Shown here one piece after another: positions 8,667 through 16,512 of a stretch of 64,000 nt of DNA. The notes below the pieces were generated by a model. The model did no database searches. It saw only the letters and a program-made list of their open reading frames with translations, and had not been told where the DNA came from. Made by a program: the position numbers and the translations under genes. The stretch is taken from NCBI GenBank assembly GCA_964529005.1, contig CAZGUH010000013.1, positions 13,749 through 77,748 of the forward strand, in the 5' to 3' direction. The DNA comes from CAZGUH01 sp964529005 (GTDB lineage Bacteria > Actinomycetota > Acidimicrobiia > Acidimicrobiales > Ilumatobacteraceae). The stretch's first letter is position 1, and each line of letters opens with the position of its first letter.

Positions 8667-9851
8667 ATGTCGGCATCCTCGCCCGAGCCGGAGCCCTTTC
8701 TGCCCCGGACATCTCCCGCAGCTCTCGACGACCTCCGTGGGCGGCTGCGCCATACTCGCTGGCCCGACGCCCCCGACGGGGCCGGGTGGTCGCTCGGCGC
8801 CGACATCTCGTACCTGCGCGAGCTGGTGGAGTACTGGGCAGACCGGTTCGACTGGCCTGCCCAGGAGGCAGAGCTGTTCCGGCTGCCGCACTTCCGAGTC
8901 CGGCTGGGTGGGCTGGGCATCCACTTCGTGCACGCCCGGGCCGCGGCGACGACCGCGCCCGCGTTCCCGCTGATCTTGTGTCACGGATGGCCAGACTCGT
9001 TCTGGCGGTACACGAAGGTGATCCCACTCCTCACCGACCCGGGAGCGCACGGCGCGGACCCGGCCGACGCGTTCGACGTCGTCGTGCCGGACATGCCCGG
9101 CTACGGGTATTCCGATCGCCCCCTCCACGCGCCGCTGCGCGCCATCGACGTGGCCGCGCTGTGGGCCGATCTCATGGGCATCCTCGGCTACCAGCGCTTC
9201 GGCGCCGCGGGAGGCGACAAGGGAAGCCTCGTGAGCCGCTTCCTCGCGCTCGACCATGCCGAGCGCGTCATCGCTGTGCATCGCATGGACGGGGGCCTGC
9301 CCGTCTTCAGCGGTGATCGCGCCGACCTCACTCCGGAGGAGCAGGCATTCCTGGACAGCGCAGCGACGTGGTCGGCGCGCGAGGGGGCCTACGGCGCGAT
9401 GCACCGCACCAGGCCGCAGACCGCTGCCATCGGCCTGCACGACTCCCCCGCCGGACTCGCCGCCTGGATCGTCGAGAAGATGCGAGCGTGGAGCGACTGC
9501 GGGGGCGACGTCGAGCGCCGCTTCACCAAGGACGAGATCCTGACGAACGTCACGCTCTACTGGCTCACCGAGACGATCGGCTCGTCGATGCGGATGTACA
9601 GCGCCGATGCCGGGATGCCCCTGTCGCAGCACACCCGGCGGGTCGAGGCGCCATCCGGCTTCTCCATCTTCCAAGGAGACATCGTCCGGCCACCCCGGGC
9701 GTGGCTGGAGCGGACGGCGAACGTGGTGCGGATGACCGAGCCGCCGCGTGGAGGACACTTCGCGCCGTTCGAAGAGCCCGAGCTCTACGCTCAGGAGCTG
9801 CGCGAGTTCTTCCGGCCATTTCGCACGCCGGCCACGGCGACGGCTCGCTAG
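8667..9851 (+). CDS. Epoxide hydrolase, alpha/beta-hydrolase with N-terminal EHN domain
   Basis: A 394-residue soluble epoxide hydrolase of the EHN family. The N-terminal domain includes LDDLRGRLRHTRWPD and WSLGADISYLRELVEYW. The oxyanion motif HGWPDSFW is near residue 108, the nucleophile Asp lies in AAGGDKGSLV (family members usually have Trp after the Asp; here Lys), and the catalytic His is in GGHFAPFEEPELYAQELREFF. It would open an epoxide to a diol, placing an epoxidation step in the pathway. The mRNA is predicted leaderless. Transcription is opposite to the cupin gene and convergent with the binding-protein gene at 9940. Confidence 0.9.
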   Translation: MSASSPEPEPFLPRTSPAALDDLRGRLRHTRWPDAPDGAGWSLGADISYLRELVEYWADRFDWPAQEAELFRLPHFRVRLGGLGIHFVHARAAATTAPAFPLILCHGWPDSFWRYTKVIPLLTDPGAHGADPADAFDVVVPDMPGYGYSDRPLHAPLRAIDVAALWADLMGILGYQRFGAAGGDKGSLVSRFLALDHAERVIAVHRMDGGLPVFSGDRADLTPEEQAFLDSAATWSAREGAYGAMHRTRPQTAAIGLHDSPAGLAAWIVEKMRAWSDCGGDVERRFTKDEILTNVTLYWLTETIGSSMRMYSADAGMPLSQHTRRVEAPSGFSIFQGDIVRPPRAWLERTANVVRMTEPPRGGHFAPFEEPELYAQELREFFRPFRTPATATAR

Positions 9852-9876
9852 GGACCACGTCCGAAAACAGCCGATC

Positions 9877-9910
9877 GGGGGTCGGGCATCGTCTCCCATG
9901 CCCGACCCCC
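9877..9910. terminator. Bidirectional hairpin between convergent genes
   Basis: A 13-bp perfect stem (GGGGGTCGGGCAT, 9877-9889, with its complement at 9898-9910) and an 8-nt loop lie between the convergent epoxide hydrolase and binding-protein genes. There is no strong T-run on the plus strand; a TTTT follows about 10 nt after on the minus strand. Confidence 0.6.
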
Positions 9911-9939
9911 GCAGCACGGCCGCCGGCCTCAGACCGACG

Positions 9940-11130
9940 TCACCGGCCGAGCGCCTTGTTGAGCGCCGCCATCGTGGCCTCGACCTCCGCGGGGTCGATC
10001 GCCTCGGCGTCGAACATCTCCACATCGGCCATCGACACGAACGCCGTCGAGATGTCCGGAAGCACGGAGCCGTAGCCTTCGCACCACACCTCCTGGCCCT
10101 CCGGCGTCATCAGCCAGTTGACGAAGACCTGTGCCGCGTTCGGGCTCTCCGACGAGGCGAGCACCTCCGAATACACCGCGGTGGCCGGCACGGGGAAACC
10201 CTCGTCGAACGCGAAGCCGAGGTTCGGCTTGTCGACCACGGCGCCGCCCGAGATGCCCGGAGCGACGTCGATGGCGCCTGCGGCGAGGGCCTCGCCGACC
10301 GCGCCGGCGCGCGGGAACAGCGTCACGTTGAGCTCACCGAGCCGGTCGAAGAAGCCCGGGTAGCGCTCGTTGTAGATCCCGTACAGCACCACGTTGATCG
10401 GCGAGTTCGCCGGGTCGATGATGCCGATGCGGTCCTTGTACGTGTCGTCCGCGAAGAGGGATTCGAAGGTCGGGTCACCGTCGACCGCATCGGCGTTCCA
10501 TGCGTATCCCCATGGGCCGACGAGGTTGATCAGACGGGTGTTGTCGTCGTACAGGACCTGCGTCGCCACCGGCGCGCCGTCAGCCGTCGGCGGTTTGCCG
10601 TTGCGCAGCGCCTCGTCGGCGGCGAACGCCTCGGGAGCGATGATCTCGGCGAAGTAGCCGTCGGCGACGTGGGCCTGGTGCCACACGCGATCGGTGTGCA
10701 ACAACACGTCCACGGTGCCGACGCCCGACGCCTGCTCCGCGTCGACCCGGGTGTCGATGTCCGGCGGCGAGAGGCTCGCGCTGACGAGATCGATCTCGGG
10801 ATACGCGGACTCGAACGCGGCCTCGACCTTGGCCATGTGCTCGGTGTTGAGCACCGACCACACTTCGATCTCGCCTTCCTCGTTGGCGGCGGCGAGGACC
10901 TCTTCCCACGCGGCGTCGTCAGCGGACGACGACCCCTCGGTTCCGTCCGGCGCGCTGGAACTCGACGCACCGGTGTCGGCCGGCGCATCCGTCGCCGGCG
11001 ACGGCGCTGTCGTCGCCGGCCCGGCGTCGTCGTCGTCGCCGCACGCAACGAAGGCGAGCGACGCAGCGCAGACGACGGCGGCGAGCTTGGCCGGGCGCCG
11101 GAATGCCCTAGTGCGATACTTCGTACTCAA
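9940..11130 (-). CDS. Fe3+-type ABC transporter substrate-binding lipoprotein
   Basis: A 396-residue periplasmic-binding protein of the ferric-iron/polyamine-like superfamily. The signal peptide ends in lipobox FVAC followed by an Asp run and an Ala/Ser/Thr/Pro linker. Mature landmarks are EGEIEVWSVLNTEH, VDVLLHTDRVW and PNAAQVFVNWLMTPEGQEVW. A TTG at 11130 with GGGGGAG 8 nt upstream is the likely start; it lies inside the 3' end of the ATPase gene, so the two are coupled. No permease is adjacent. A close paralog sits at 26562-27761. Despite the family name the ligand may be an organic substrate. Confidence 0.88.
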   Translation of the reverse strand: MSTKYRTRAFRRPAKLAAVVCAASLAFVACGDDDDAGPATTAPSPATDAPADTGASSSSAPDGTEGSSSADDAAWEEVLAAANEEGEIEVWSVLNTEHMAKVEAAFESAYPEIDLVSASLSPPDIDTRVDAEQASGVGTVDVLLHTDRVWHQAHVADGYFAEIIAPEAFAADEALRNGKPPTADGAPVATQVLYDDNTRLINLVGPWGYAWNADAVDGDPTFESLFADDTYKDRIGIIDPANSPINVVLYGIYNERYPGFFDRLGELNVTLFPRAGAVGEALAAGAIDVAPGISGGAVVDKPNLGFAFDEGFPVPATAVYSEVLASSESPNAAQVFVNWLMTPEGQEVWCEGYGSVLPDISTAFVSMADVEMFDAEAIDPAEVEATMAALNKALGR

Positions 11131-12295
11131 TGTGATTCTCCCCCTGTTCGGTGACGAGGTCTGGTTCGTTGGCACGCTCGACGTCCAGCGTCGTGCCGTT
11201 GCCGTCAAGGTCATAGATGCGGGCGTGGTCGACGGGAACGCTGAGTTCCACGGCGCTGCCGACAGCGTGGGTTCGATCGAGCGGCGTGATCAGGCGCAGC
11301 GATCGGCCACCGTCGAACTCGACGATCACCTCCTGCTCGCTGCCGAGGTATCCGACGTTCGCCACCACCCCGCCGCCCACTCGATGTTCGCCCTCCGACA
11401 CCGGCGGGGCCGTCGCCGGGTCGCGCAGAGTGATCCGATCGGGACGGGCCAGGATCTCGAAGCTTCCCCATGACGGCGCGCCGCGCACCGGGCCATGAAA
11501 CGTGCAGTCGGTCCCTTCCCAGTGACCCGCTTTGTTCCGGATGGCACACAGGCGCCGATAGCCCATCATTCGCGCGATCCGGCTCGTCGCCGGCTCCTGG
11601 AACAACTCGTCGGGACGGCCGATCTGCACGATGCCACCGTTCGCCATCGCGGCGACGCGATCGCCGAGCAGCATCGCCTCGGACAGATCGTGGGTCACGT
11701 ACAACGCCGTGAAACCGACCCGATCGTGAAGGCGGCGGATCTCCGAGCGCAGCTGCTCACGCAGCGCTGCGTCGAGGTTGCTGAGCGGCTCGTCGAACAT
11801 CACGAGCTTCGGTTCGGCGACCAGCGCTCGCGCCAGCGCGACGCGCTGTTGCTGCCCTCCGCTCAACTGCGCTGGCCGCTTGTCCAGCAGGCGCCGATCG
11901 AGATCGACCACCTCGGCGATCGCTTCGATCCGCTTCCGACGCTCCGCTGTCGGCACCCACCGCGACTTCAGCGGAAAGGCGATGTTCTGCCAGCCCGTCA
12001 AATGCGGCCAGAGCGCGTAGTTCTGGAAAACGAGACCGATGTCGCGCCGGTGGATCGGCACGCCCACCTTCCGATCCGCATCGAACACCGTCTGGTCGCC
12101 GAACTCGATCACGCCGGCGTCGGGAGTCTCCAAACCCGCCAGGCAGCGCAACGTCGTCGTCTTGCCACAGCCGCTCGGGCCCACCAGGACCAACATCTCT
12201 CCCGGGTGCACCTCGAACGAGACATCGTCGATGACGACGATGTCTCGCCGCCTCCCGAAAGCCTTTCGCAGCCCCCGGACCCGTACATCTGACAT
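11108..12295 (-). CDS. ABC transporter ATPase with TOBE domain (Fe3+/spermidine type)
   Basis: A 395-residue ATPase. Walker A GPSGCGKTT near residue 40, Q-loop LVFQNYALWPH, signature LSGGQQQRVALARAL, Walker B VMFDEPLSNLD and H-loop VTHDLSEAM are all present. A C-terminal TOBE-like region (about 245-370) contains ILARPDRITL. The ATG at 12295 has GGAGG 6 nt upstream. The product is very similar to the ATPase at 46369-47535, which is next to the only permease of this type; the two may share it. A short open frame from about 12402 ends TGATG on this start codon. Confidence 0.94.
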   Translation of the reverse strand: MSDVRVRGLRKAFGRRRDIVVIDDVSFEVHPGEMLVLVGPSGCGKTTTLRCLAGLETPDAGVIEFGDQTVFDADRKVGVPIHRRDIGLVFQNYALWPHLTGWQNIAFPLKSRWVPTAERRKRIEAIAEVVDLDRRLLDKRPAQLSGGQQQRVALARALVAEPKLVMFDEPLSNLDAALREQLRSEIRRLHDRVGFTALYVTHDLSEAMLLGDRVAAMANGGIVQIGRPDELFQEPATSRIARMMGYRRLCAIRNKAGHWEGTDCTFHGPVRGAPSWGSFEILARPDRITLRDPATAPPVSEGEHRVGGGVVANVGYLGSEQEVIVEFDGGRSLRLITPLDRTHAVGSAVELSVPVDHARIYDLDGNGTTLDVERANEPDLVTEQGENHIEYEVSH

Positions 12296-12406
12296 CACGT
12301 ACCTCCAGAATGGGGATGGGGCACACCATTCGACTCGATGCTCGTGTCCATTCTTCGCCCTCGAACTTCGCGTCCTCGGCAGGCCGCGGGCATGTGCCGC
12401 ACATCA

Positions 12407-12425
12407 TAATCTAACACTGATTGGA
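12407..12425 (-). promoter_or_regulatory. Island operator and -10 for Fe-type ATPase/binding-protein operon
   Basis: Operator TAATCTAACACTGATTGGA (12407-12425). The minus-strand -10 TAGATT is embedded at 12408-12413, giving a start near 12401 and a leader of about 105 nt. Confidence 0.7.
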
Positions 12426-12473
12426 ACACCACCCGAGCGCCATTTCGCGCCCGAGAATCTGCGCGGATGGCCG

Positions 12474-13628
12474 TCATCGCGGCAGGCCGAGCAGTTGCTC
12501 CGCGATCGTGTTCTTCTGTACTTCCGTGGTGCCGCCCGCGATCGAGAAGCCCGGCAGCTCGAGCAGATCACCGAGGGCGGACGTGGCGGCGAGCGAGCCG
12601 TCGTGGGCGAGCAGCATGCGCCCGAGGTCGGCGCACTCCAACCCCGCGACGGCATGGCGACTGCGCGTCGTCTGCAGCTTGCCGAGGGATGCCAGCGCCA
12701 GCGAGGGCGCTCGCCCGCTCGCGCTGCGCATGGTCGTCAGACGATGCGTTGCGAGCGCAGACCAGGCCGCGACGTAGGCATCGCGCCACTCGCGGTCCTG
12801 CCGCGGGCTGCTCCGGCGGAGGCGGGCCAGGAACTGCCCGAAATACGCGACCGTGATGACCGAGCGAGCGAGGCCCATGACGCTGCGCATCGCATTCCAT
12901 CCGTCGTTCAACGGGCCGATCAACGACGACCGCGGGACGACGACCTCGTCGAGGAAGACTTCGTCGAAATGGCTGCGGTCGTTCATCTGACGGATCGACC
13001 GGATCGTCACGCCCGGCGCGTCGAGGTCGACCCCCAGCAAGCTGAGCCCACGATGGCGCGTCGATCCCGGATCCGTACGGCACACGAGGATCCCCTTGTG
13101 CGCCGCGTGCGCATAGCTCGACCAGATCTTCTGGCCGGAGACGACGAACGTGTCACCGTCGAGCGCCGCGCGGGTCGCGACCGATGCCAGGTCGGAGCCG
13201 GCATCCGGCTCGGACCAGAGTTGGCACCAGTGCTCCTTCCCAGCGAGGATCGCCGGGAGGTGGCGAGCGCGCTGTTCCGGAGTGCCGTGGATCATCAGCA
13301 GCGGACCTGCCAAGTACAGCGAGGCCATCAGAATCGTGAAGTCGTGGCCGCGCAGCGCGAGCTCCTCGATCGCGACGAGCTGCTCGCCGAGAGAACGACC
13401 CCCACCCCCGTGCTCGCGTGGCCAGTGCAGCGCGCCGTAGCCAGCTTCCGCGGCCATGGCCTGCCACGCGCGGTGCTCGACGATGAAGGCGTGATCGACG
13501 CACGGGCCGACGGGGGTCGGGTGGTCGTCCAGCCAGGCGGCGAAGATGCGCCGGAACTCCTCCTCGGCTGCGTTGAACAAACCGTCACCGGGAAAGCCAG
13601 CGCGCCGGCGCGGCGATGCTGCGGTCAC
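12474..13628 (-). CDS. Acyl-CoA dehydrogenase
   Basis: A 384-residue flavoprotein that introduces a 2,3-double bond into an acyl-CoA. Features are WCQLWSEPDAGSDLASVATRA (flavin/substrate loop), KIWSSYAHAA, FDEVFLDEVVVP, and the C-terminal GGTTEVQKNTIAEQLLGLPR. The GTG start overlaps the CoA-transferase stop (GTGA at 13625-13628), so it is the third and last gene of the operon starting at 15647. It resembles the acyl-CoA dehydrogenase at 16513-17793 in length and C-terminus. Confidence 0.94.
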   Translation of the reverse strand: MTAASPRRRAGFPGDGLFNAAEEEFRRIFAAWLDDHPTPVGPCVDHAFIVEHRAWQAMAAEAGYGALHWPREHGGGGRSLGEQLVAIEELALRGHDFTILMASLYLAGPLLMIHGTPEQRARHLPAILAGKEHWCQLWSEPDAGSDLASVATRAALDGDTFVVSGQKIWSSYAHAAHKGILVCRTDPGSTRHRGLSLLGVDLDAPGVTIRSIRQMNDRSHFDEVFLDEVVVPRSSLIGPLNDGWNAMRSVMGLARSVITVAYFGQFLARLRRSSPRQDREWRDAYVAAWSALATHRLTTMRSASGRAPSLALASLGKLQTTRSRHAVAGLECADLGRMLLAHDGSLAATSALGDLLELPGFSIAGGTTEVQKNTIAEQLLGLPR

Positions 13629-14845
13629 GGCGCGGCCTCTCTGGCGACGTCGGACGCGACGAGATCATCGATCGCCTGGTCGGTGTATCCGGCGTCGCGC
13701 AGCACTCGGCGGGTCGCATCTCCGAGGGCCGGCGCCGGGCGCTGAACGCGCGACGCGCCGTCGCCGACGATCGGCGTGTTGACGTAGATCACCTCCACGT
13801 CGCCGACCCGCAAGCGTGGGAAGGTCCCCCGCTCGGCCAGCTGTTCCTCGGACAGCATCTCTTCCAGATCCAGCACCGGGCCGCAGGGGATCCCCAGAGG
13901 GGAGAGATCGGCCAGCCACTCGTCGCGGGAGCGGTCGAGGAACCGTTCCGACAGCGTCTCGGCCAACGCGGCGCGGTTTTCGTATCGCGTCCATTCCGTG
14001 GCGAATCGCGGATCTGAGGTCAGCTCGGGGATCTGCATCACCGTGCAGAACAGCGGCCATTGGCGCTCGACGGCGGCGATCGTGATCCAGCGACCGTCGC
14101 TGCAGCGGAACGCTTGATAGGGCGCAGCGAGCCGGTGGGCCGTGCCGAGCGGCTTCGGAACGAGGCCCGTCATCTGGTAGTCGGCGAGTTCCCACACCGA
14201 CCAGGACGCGACGCCGTCCACCATCGAGACATCGATCACCCCGCCGCAGCCGGTTCCGGCGCGACGCACGATGCCGGCGAGCACGCCGATCGCAGCCCAC
14301 ATCCCGGCGCCCAGGTCCGACACCGGATAGCCCGCCTTGGCGATCTGGCCTCCCTCGGATCCGGTGACGCTCAACAGCCCGGCGTATCCCTGCGCGACGA
14401 GGTCGACCATTCCCTCACTCGAGCGCGGGCCGGTCGCCCCGAAGCCGGAGATCGAGCAGTAGACGAGGTGTGGGGCGTCGCGCTGGAAGCGCGCCGGACC
14501 CAAGCCGTACTTCTCCATGACGCCCGGCCGGAAGTTCTGCACCAACACGTCGCACGTGCGCGCCACGGCCACGATGGCGTCTTGCCCGGCGGTCGTGGTC
14601 ATGTCGATGGCGATGCACGACTTGTTGCGATGGACCATCTCGTACGGGATGGACGGCCCGCCGTCGTTGCGGCCACGTCGCCGGAGACCGTCGCCCGCCG
14701 GCGGCTCGACACGGATGATCTCGGCGCCGAGATCGCTCAAGATCGCCGTGCAGAACGGCCCGGAAAGGGCGCCGGTCACGTCGAGGACGCGGATGCCACG
14801 AAGGTACGGAACGGCCTCGTGGTCGATGACGGTGTCGAGTGTCAT
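13625..14845 (-). CDS. CaiB/BaiF family acyl-CoA transferase
   Basis: A 406-residue family III CoA transferase. The N-terminal LRGIRVLDVTGALSGPFCTA is followed by RVEPPAGDGLRRRG and NFRPGVMEKYGLG. The active-site Asp is expected in GFGATGPRSSEGMVD near residue 168. The C-terminal IPCGPVLDLEEMLSEEQ matches the family. It lies 4 bp after the SDR stop, with the ribosome site GAGGTGAG inside the SDR gene. It would activate a carboxylic acid before the dehydrogenase encoded next. Confidence 0.94.
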   Translation of the reverse strand: MTLDTVIDHEAVPYLRGIRVLDVTGALSGPFCTAILSDLGAEIIRVEPPAGDGLRRRGRNDGGPSIPYEMVHRNKSCIAIDMTTTAGQDAIVAVARTCDVLVQNFRPGVMEKYGLGPARFQRDAPHLVYCSISGFGATGPRSSEGMVDLVAQGYAGLLSVTGSEGGQIAKAGYPVSDLGAGMWAAIGVLAGIVRRAGTGCGGVIDVSMVDGVASWSVWELADYQMTGLVPKPLGTAHRLAAPYQAFRCSDGRWITIAAVERQWPLFCTVMQIPELTSDPRFATEWTRYENRAALAETLSERFLDRSRDEWLADLSPLGIPCGPVLDLEEMLSEEQLAERGTFPRLRVGDVEVIYVNTPIVGDGASRVQRPAPALGDATRRVLRDAGYTDQAIDDLVASDVAREAAP

Positions 14846-14849
14846 CGTC

Positions 14850-15647
14850 TCACCTCACCGCGCGGCTCGTGCCGCCATCGACCAGCAGGTGCGTCCCCGT
14901 GATGTAGCGAGCTCGCCGGGATGCAAGGAAGACGATGGCATCGGCGATGTCCGACGCCTCGGCGATCCGTCCCAACGGCACACGTGCGCAGAGCTCGTCG
15001 AGAACCTGCTGGGGATCCCGGCCATGCGCCTCGGCCATGCGTGGAAGGGCGTCGCGACGGAGTCGCCGAGTGTCGGTGAAGCCGGGATCGACCGTGACCA
15101 CGCGGATGCCATCTTGGCCGACCTCGTCGGCGAGGGATTTCGTCAGACCATGGATCGCCACCGCCGCCATCGTTCCGGACAGGTACGAATCGCCGCCGGC
15201 GGAGTGGGCCGACACGCCACCGACGAAGATCAGCACGCCTCCGCCCTGCGAACGCATCACCGGAACAGCGGCGCGCGCCAGCCGGGCGCACGCGACGGGC
15301 TTGCCGACCAGACGGTCGAGGAGATCGGCGTCGGAGGTGTCGGCGAGGCCGCCCACGGGCGTGGGAACGCCGATCACGACCGCCGCGTCCATGCGGCCGA
15401 ACGTCCGCACCGTGGCCTCGACGGCCCTGGACGGCCCGTCGAGCGCTTCGAGGTCAGCCGCGACGTACGCGCACCGTTCACCGAAGCGCTCACGCAACTG
15501 GTGGAACGACGCGGCGTCCGCCTCGTCGCTGCGCGCCGAGAGCATCACGGTGGCGCCCTCCTGCAAGAACAGCTCCGCCGTGGCTTGGCCGATGCCGGCG
15601 GTGGCGCCGGTCACCAGCGCCACCTTGTTGGCAAGATCCAGGTCCAT
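14850..15647 (-). CDS. Short-chain dehydrogenase/reductase, atypical active site
   Basis: A 265-residue SDR with a clear nucleotide-binding motif TGATAGIG (near residue 13) and C-terminal DPGFTDT and HLLVDGGTSR. The usual NNAG structural motif is replaced by IGVPTP. The catalytic YxxxK reads SYLSGTMAA, so the Lys position holds Thr. It may have lost classical oxidoreductase activity or use another proton relay. It is the first gene of the SDR / CoA transferase / acyl-CoA dehydrogenase operon, with ribosome site GGACGGAGGGGA before the ATG. Confidence 0.88.
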   Translation of the reverse strand: MDLDLANKVALVTGATAGIGQATAELFLQEGATVMLSARSDEADAASFHQLRERFGERCAYVAADLEALDGPSRAVEATVRTFGRMDAAVVIGVPTPVGGLADTSDADLLDRLVGKPVACARLARAAVPVMRSQGGGVLIFVGGVSAHSAGGDSYLSGTMAAVAIHGLTKSLADEVGQDGIRVVTVDPGFTDTRRLRRDALPRMAEAHGRDPQQVLDELCARVPLGRIAEASDIADAIVFLASRRARYITGTHLLVDGGTSRAVR

Positions 15648-15691
15648 TCCCCTCCGTCCCCTCGCGCGAGCGACTCGTGGCGATATCGGAG

Positions 15692-15715
15692 AGACTAATC
15701 CAACAGCGATTGGAT
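15692..15715 (-). promoter_or_regulatory. Island operator and -10 for SDR-CaiB-ACAD operon
   Basis: Operator TAATCCAACAGCGATTGG begins at 15696. The minus-strand -10 TAGTCT is at 15692-15697. Predicted start is near 15685, giving a leader of about 38 nt. Confidence 0.7.
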
Positions 15716-15717
15716 TT

Positions 15718-16449
15718 CTACACCGACGCGACGTCGAAGGATTCGTCGAGCACGCCGAGCATCGCCGCCCACGACCGCCGGTCCGCCTTCTCGTCGTAGC
15801 GGATGTCGGGGTGAACGGTCCCGTCCGCAGCGGGATTGGTGAAGCTGTGCACGGCGCCGCCGTACACGTTCATCTGCCAATCGACACCAGCCGACCGCAT
15901 CTCGGCCTCGAACGCTGCGCGCTCGCCCGCGCCGATCCACCGATCGTCGGCGCCGATGTTGACCAGGACCTTGGCCGTGATGTTGCGCGCATCCTCCGGA
16001 CGGACCGTCGCAAGCCGCGAGTGGAACCCGACGACGCACACCAGTGGAGCACCCGCGCGGGCGAGCTCGAGCGCCATGCAGCCGCCGAAGCAGTACCCGA
16101 TGGCTGCGACCCTGGAAGGGTCGCAGCGAGGATGGGCGACGAGCACGTCCAGCCCAGCCTGCCCCACCCGCCGGGTCCGTGGCGGGTCGGCCACAAGTTC
16201 CGCGAGCCGGGCGTTCGCCTGTTCAGGCGGCAGCGGGCGTCCGTCGCCGAAGTAGTCGAGAGCGAAGGCAACGTACCCGAGCTCGGCCAGGCGACGCGCG
16301 ACGTCCTTGGCGTGATCGGTCAGCCCGACCGCCTCATGACATACCAGGACACCGGGGCGAGCGTGGCTCAGCGAGTCGTCGAACGACATCCGCCCGACCA
16401 TCCTTCGCCCGTCCGCCCGGTACTCGACATCCTCGCTGCACACGCTCAC
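15718..16449 (-). CDS. Dienelactone hydrolase family protein
   Basis: A 243-residue alpha/beta-hydrolase. The Cys nucleophile is in IGYCFGGCMA near residue 120, the acid in NIGADDRWIG and the His in YGGAVHSFTNP, the complete DLH triad. Family members hydrolyse lactones or esters; here it probably acts on a ring-cleavage or lactone intermediate. A GTG at 16449 lies exactly 7 nt after TACGAT (16457-16462), so this mRNA also looks leaderless. It is divergent from the acyl-CoA dehydrogenase gene and shares the operator at 16484-16500. Confidence 0.92.
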   Translation of the reverse strand: MSVCSEDVEYRADGRRMVGRMSFDDSLSHARPGVLVCHEAVGLTDHAKDVARRLAELGYVAFALDYFGDGRPLPPEQANARLAELVADPPRTRRVGQAGLDVLVAHPRCDPSRVAAIGYCFGGCMALELARAGAPLVCVVGFHSRLATVRPEDARNITAKVLVNIGADDRWIGAGERAAFEAEMRSAGVDWQMNVYGGAVHSFTNPAADGTVHPDIRYDEKADRRSWAAMLGVLDESFDVASV

Positions 16450-16456
16450 CGGGCGG

Positions 16457-16504
16457 ATCGTAATCAGCGAGCGGCTTGATAACCACTCACTGTTCGATTA
16501 ATGT
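16457..16504. promoter_or_regulatory. Divergent leaderless promoters sharing one island operator
   Basis: Plus strand: TTGATA (16476-16481), 17-bp spacer, TAATGT (16499-16504), then 8 nt to the ATG at 16513. Minus strand: -10 TACGAT (16457-16462), 7 nt before the GTG at 16449. The operator ACTCACTGTTCGATTA ends at 16500, inside the plus-strand spacer. Confidence 0.75.
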
Positions 16505-16512
16505 CGCCCGCG

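Noticed and set aside
9940..11130. Assigning iron uptake as the certain role of the Fe-type transporter
   Set aside because: The family also carries organic ligands; the catabolic context and shared regulation argue against a fixed iron role.
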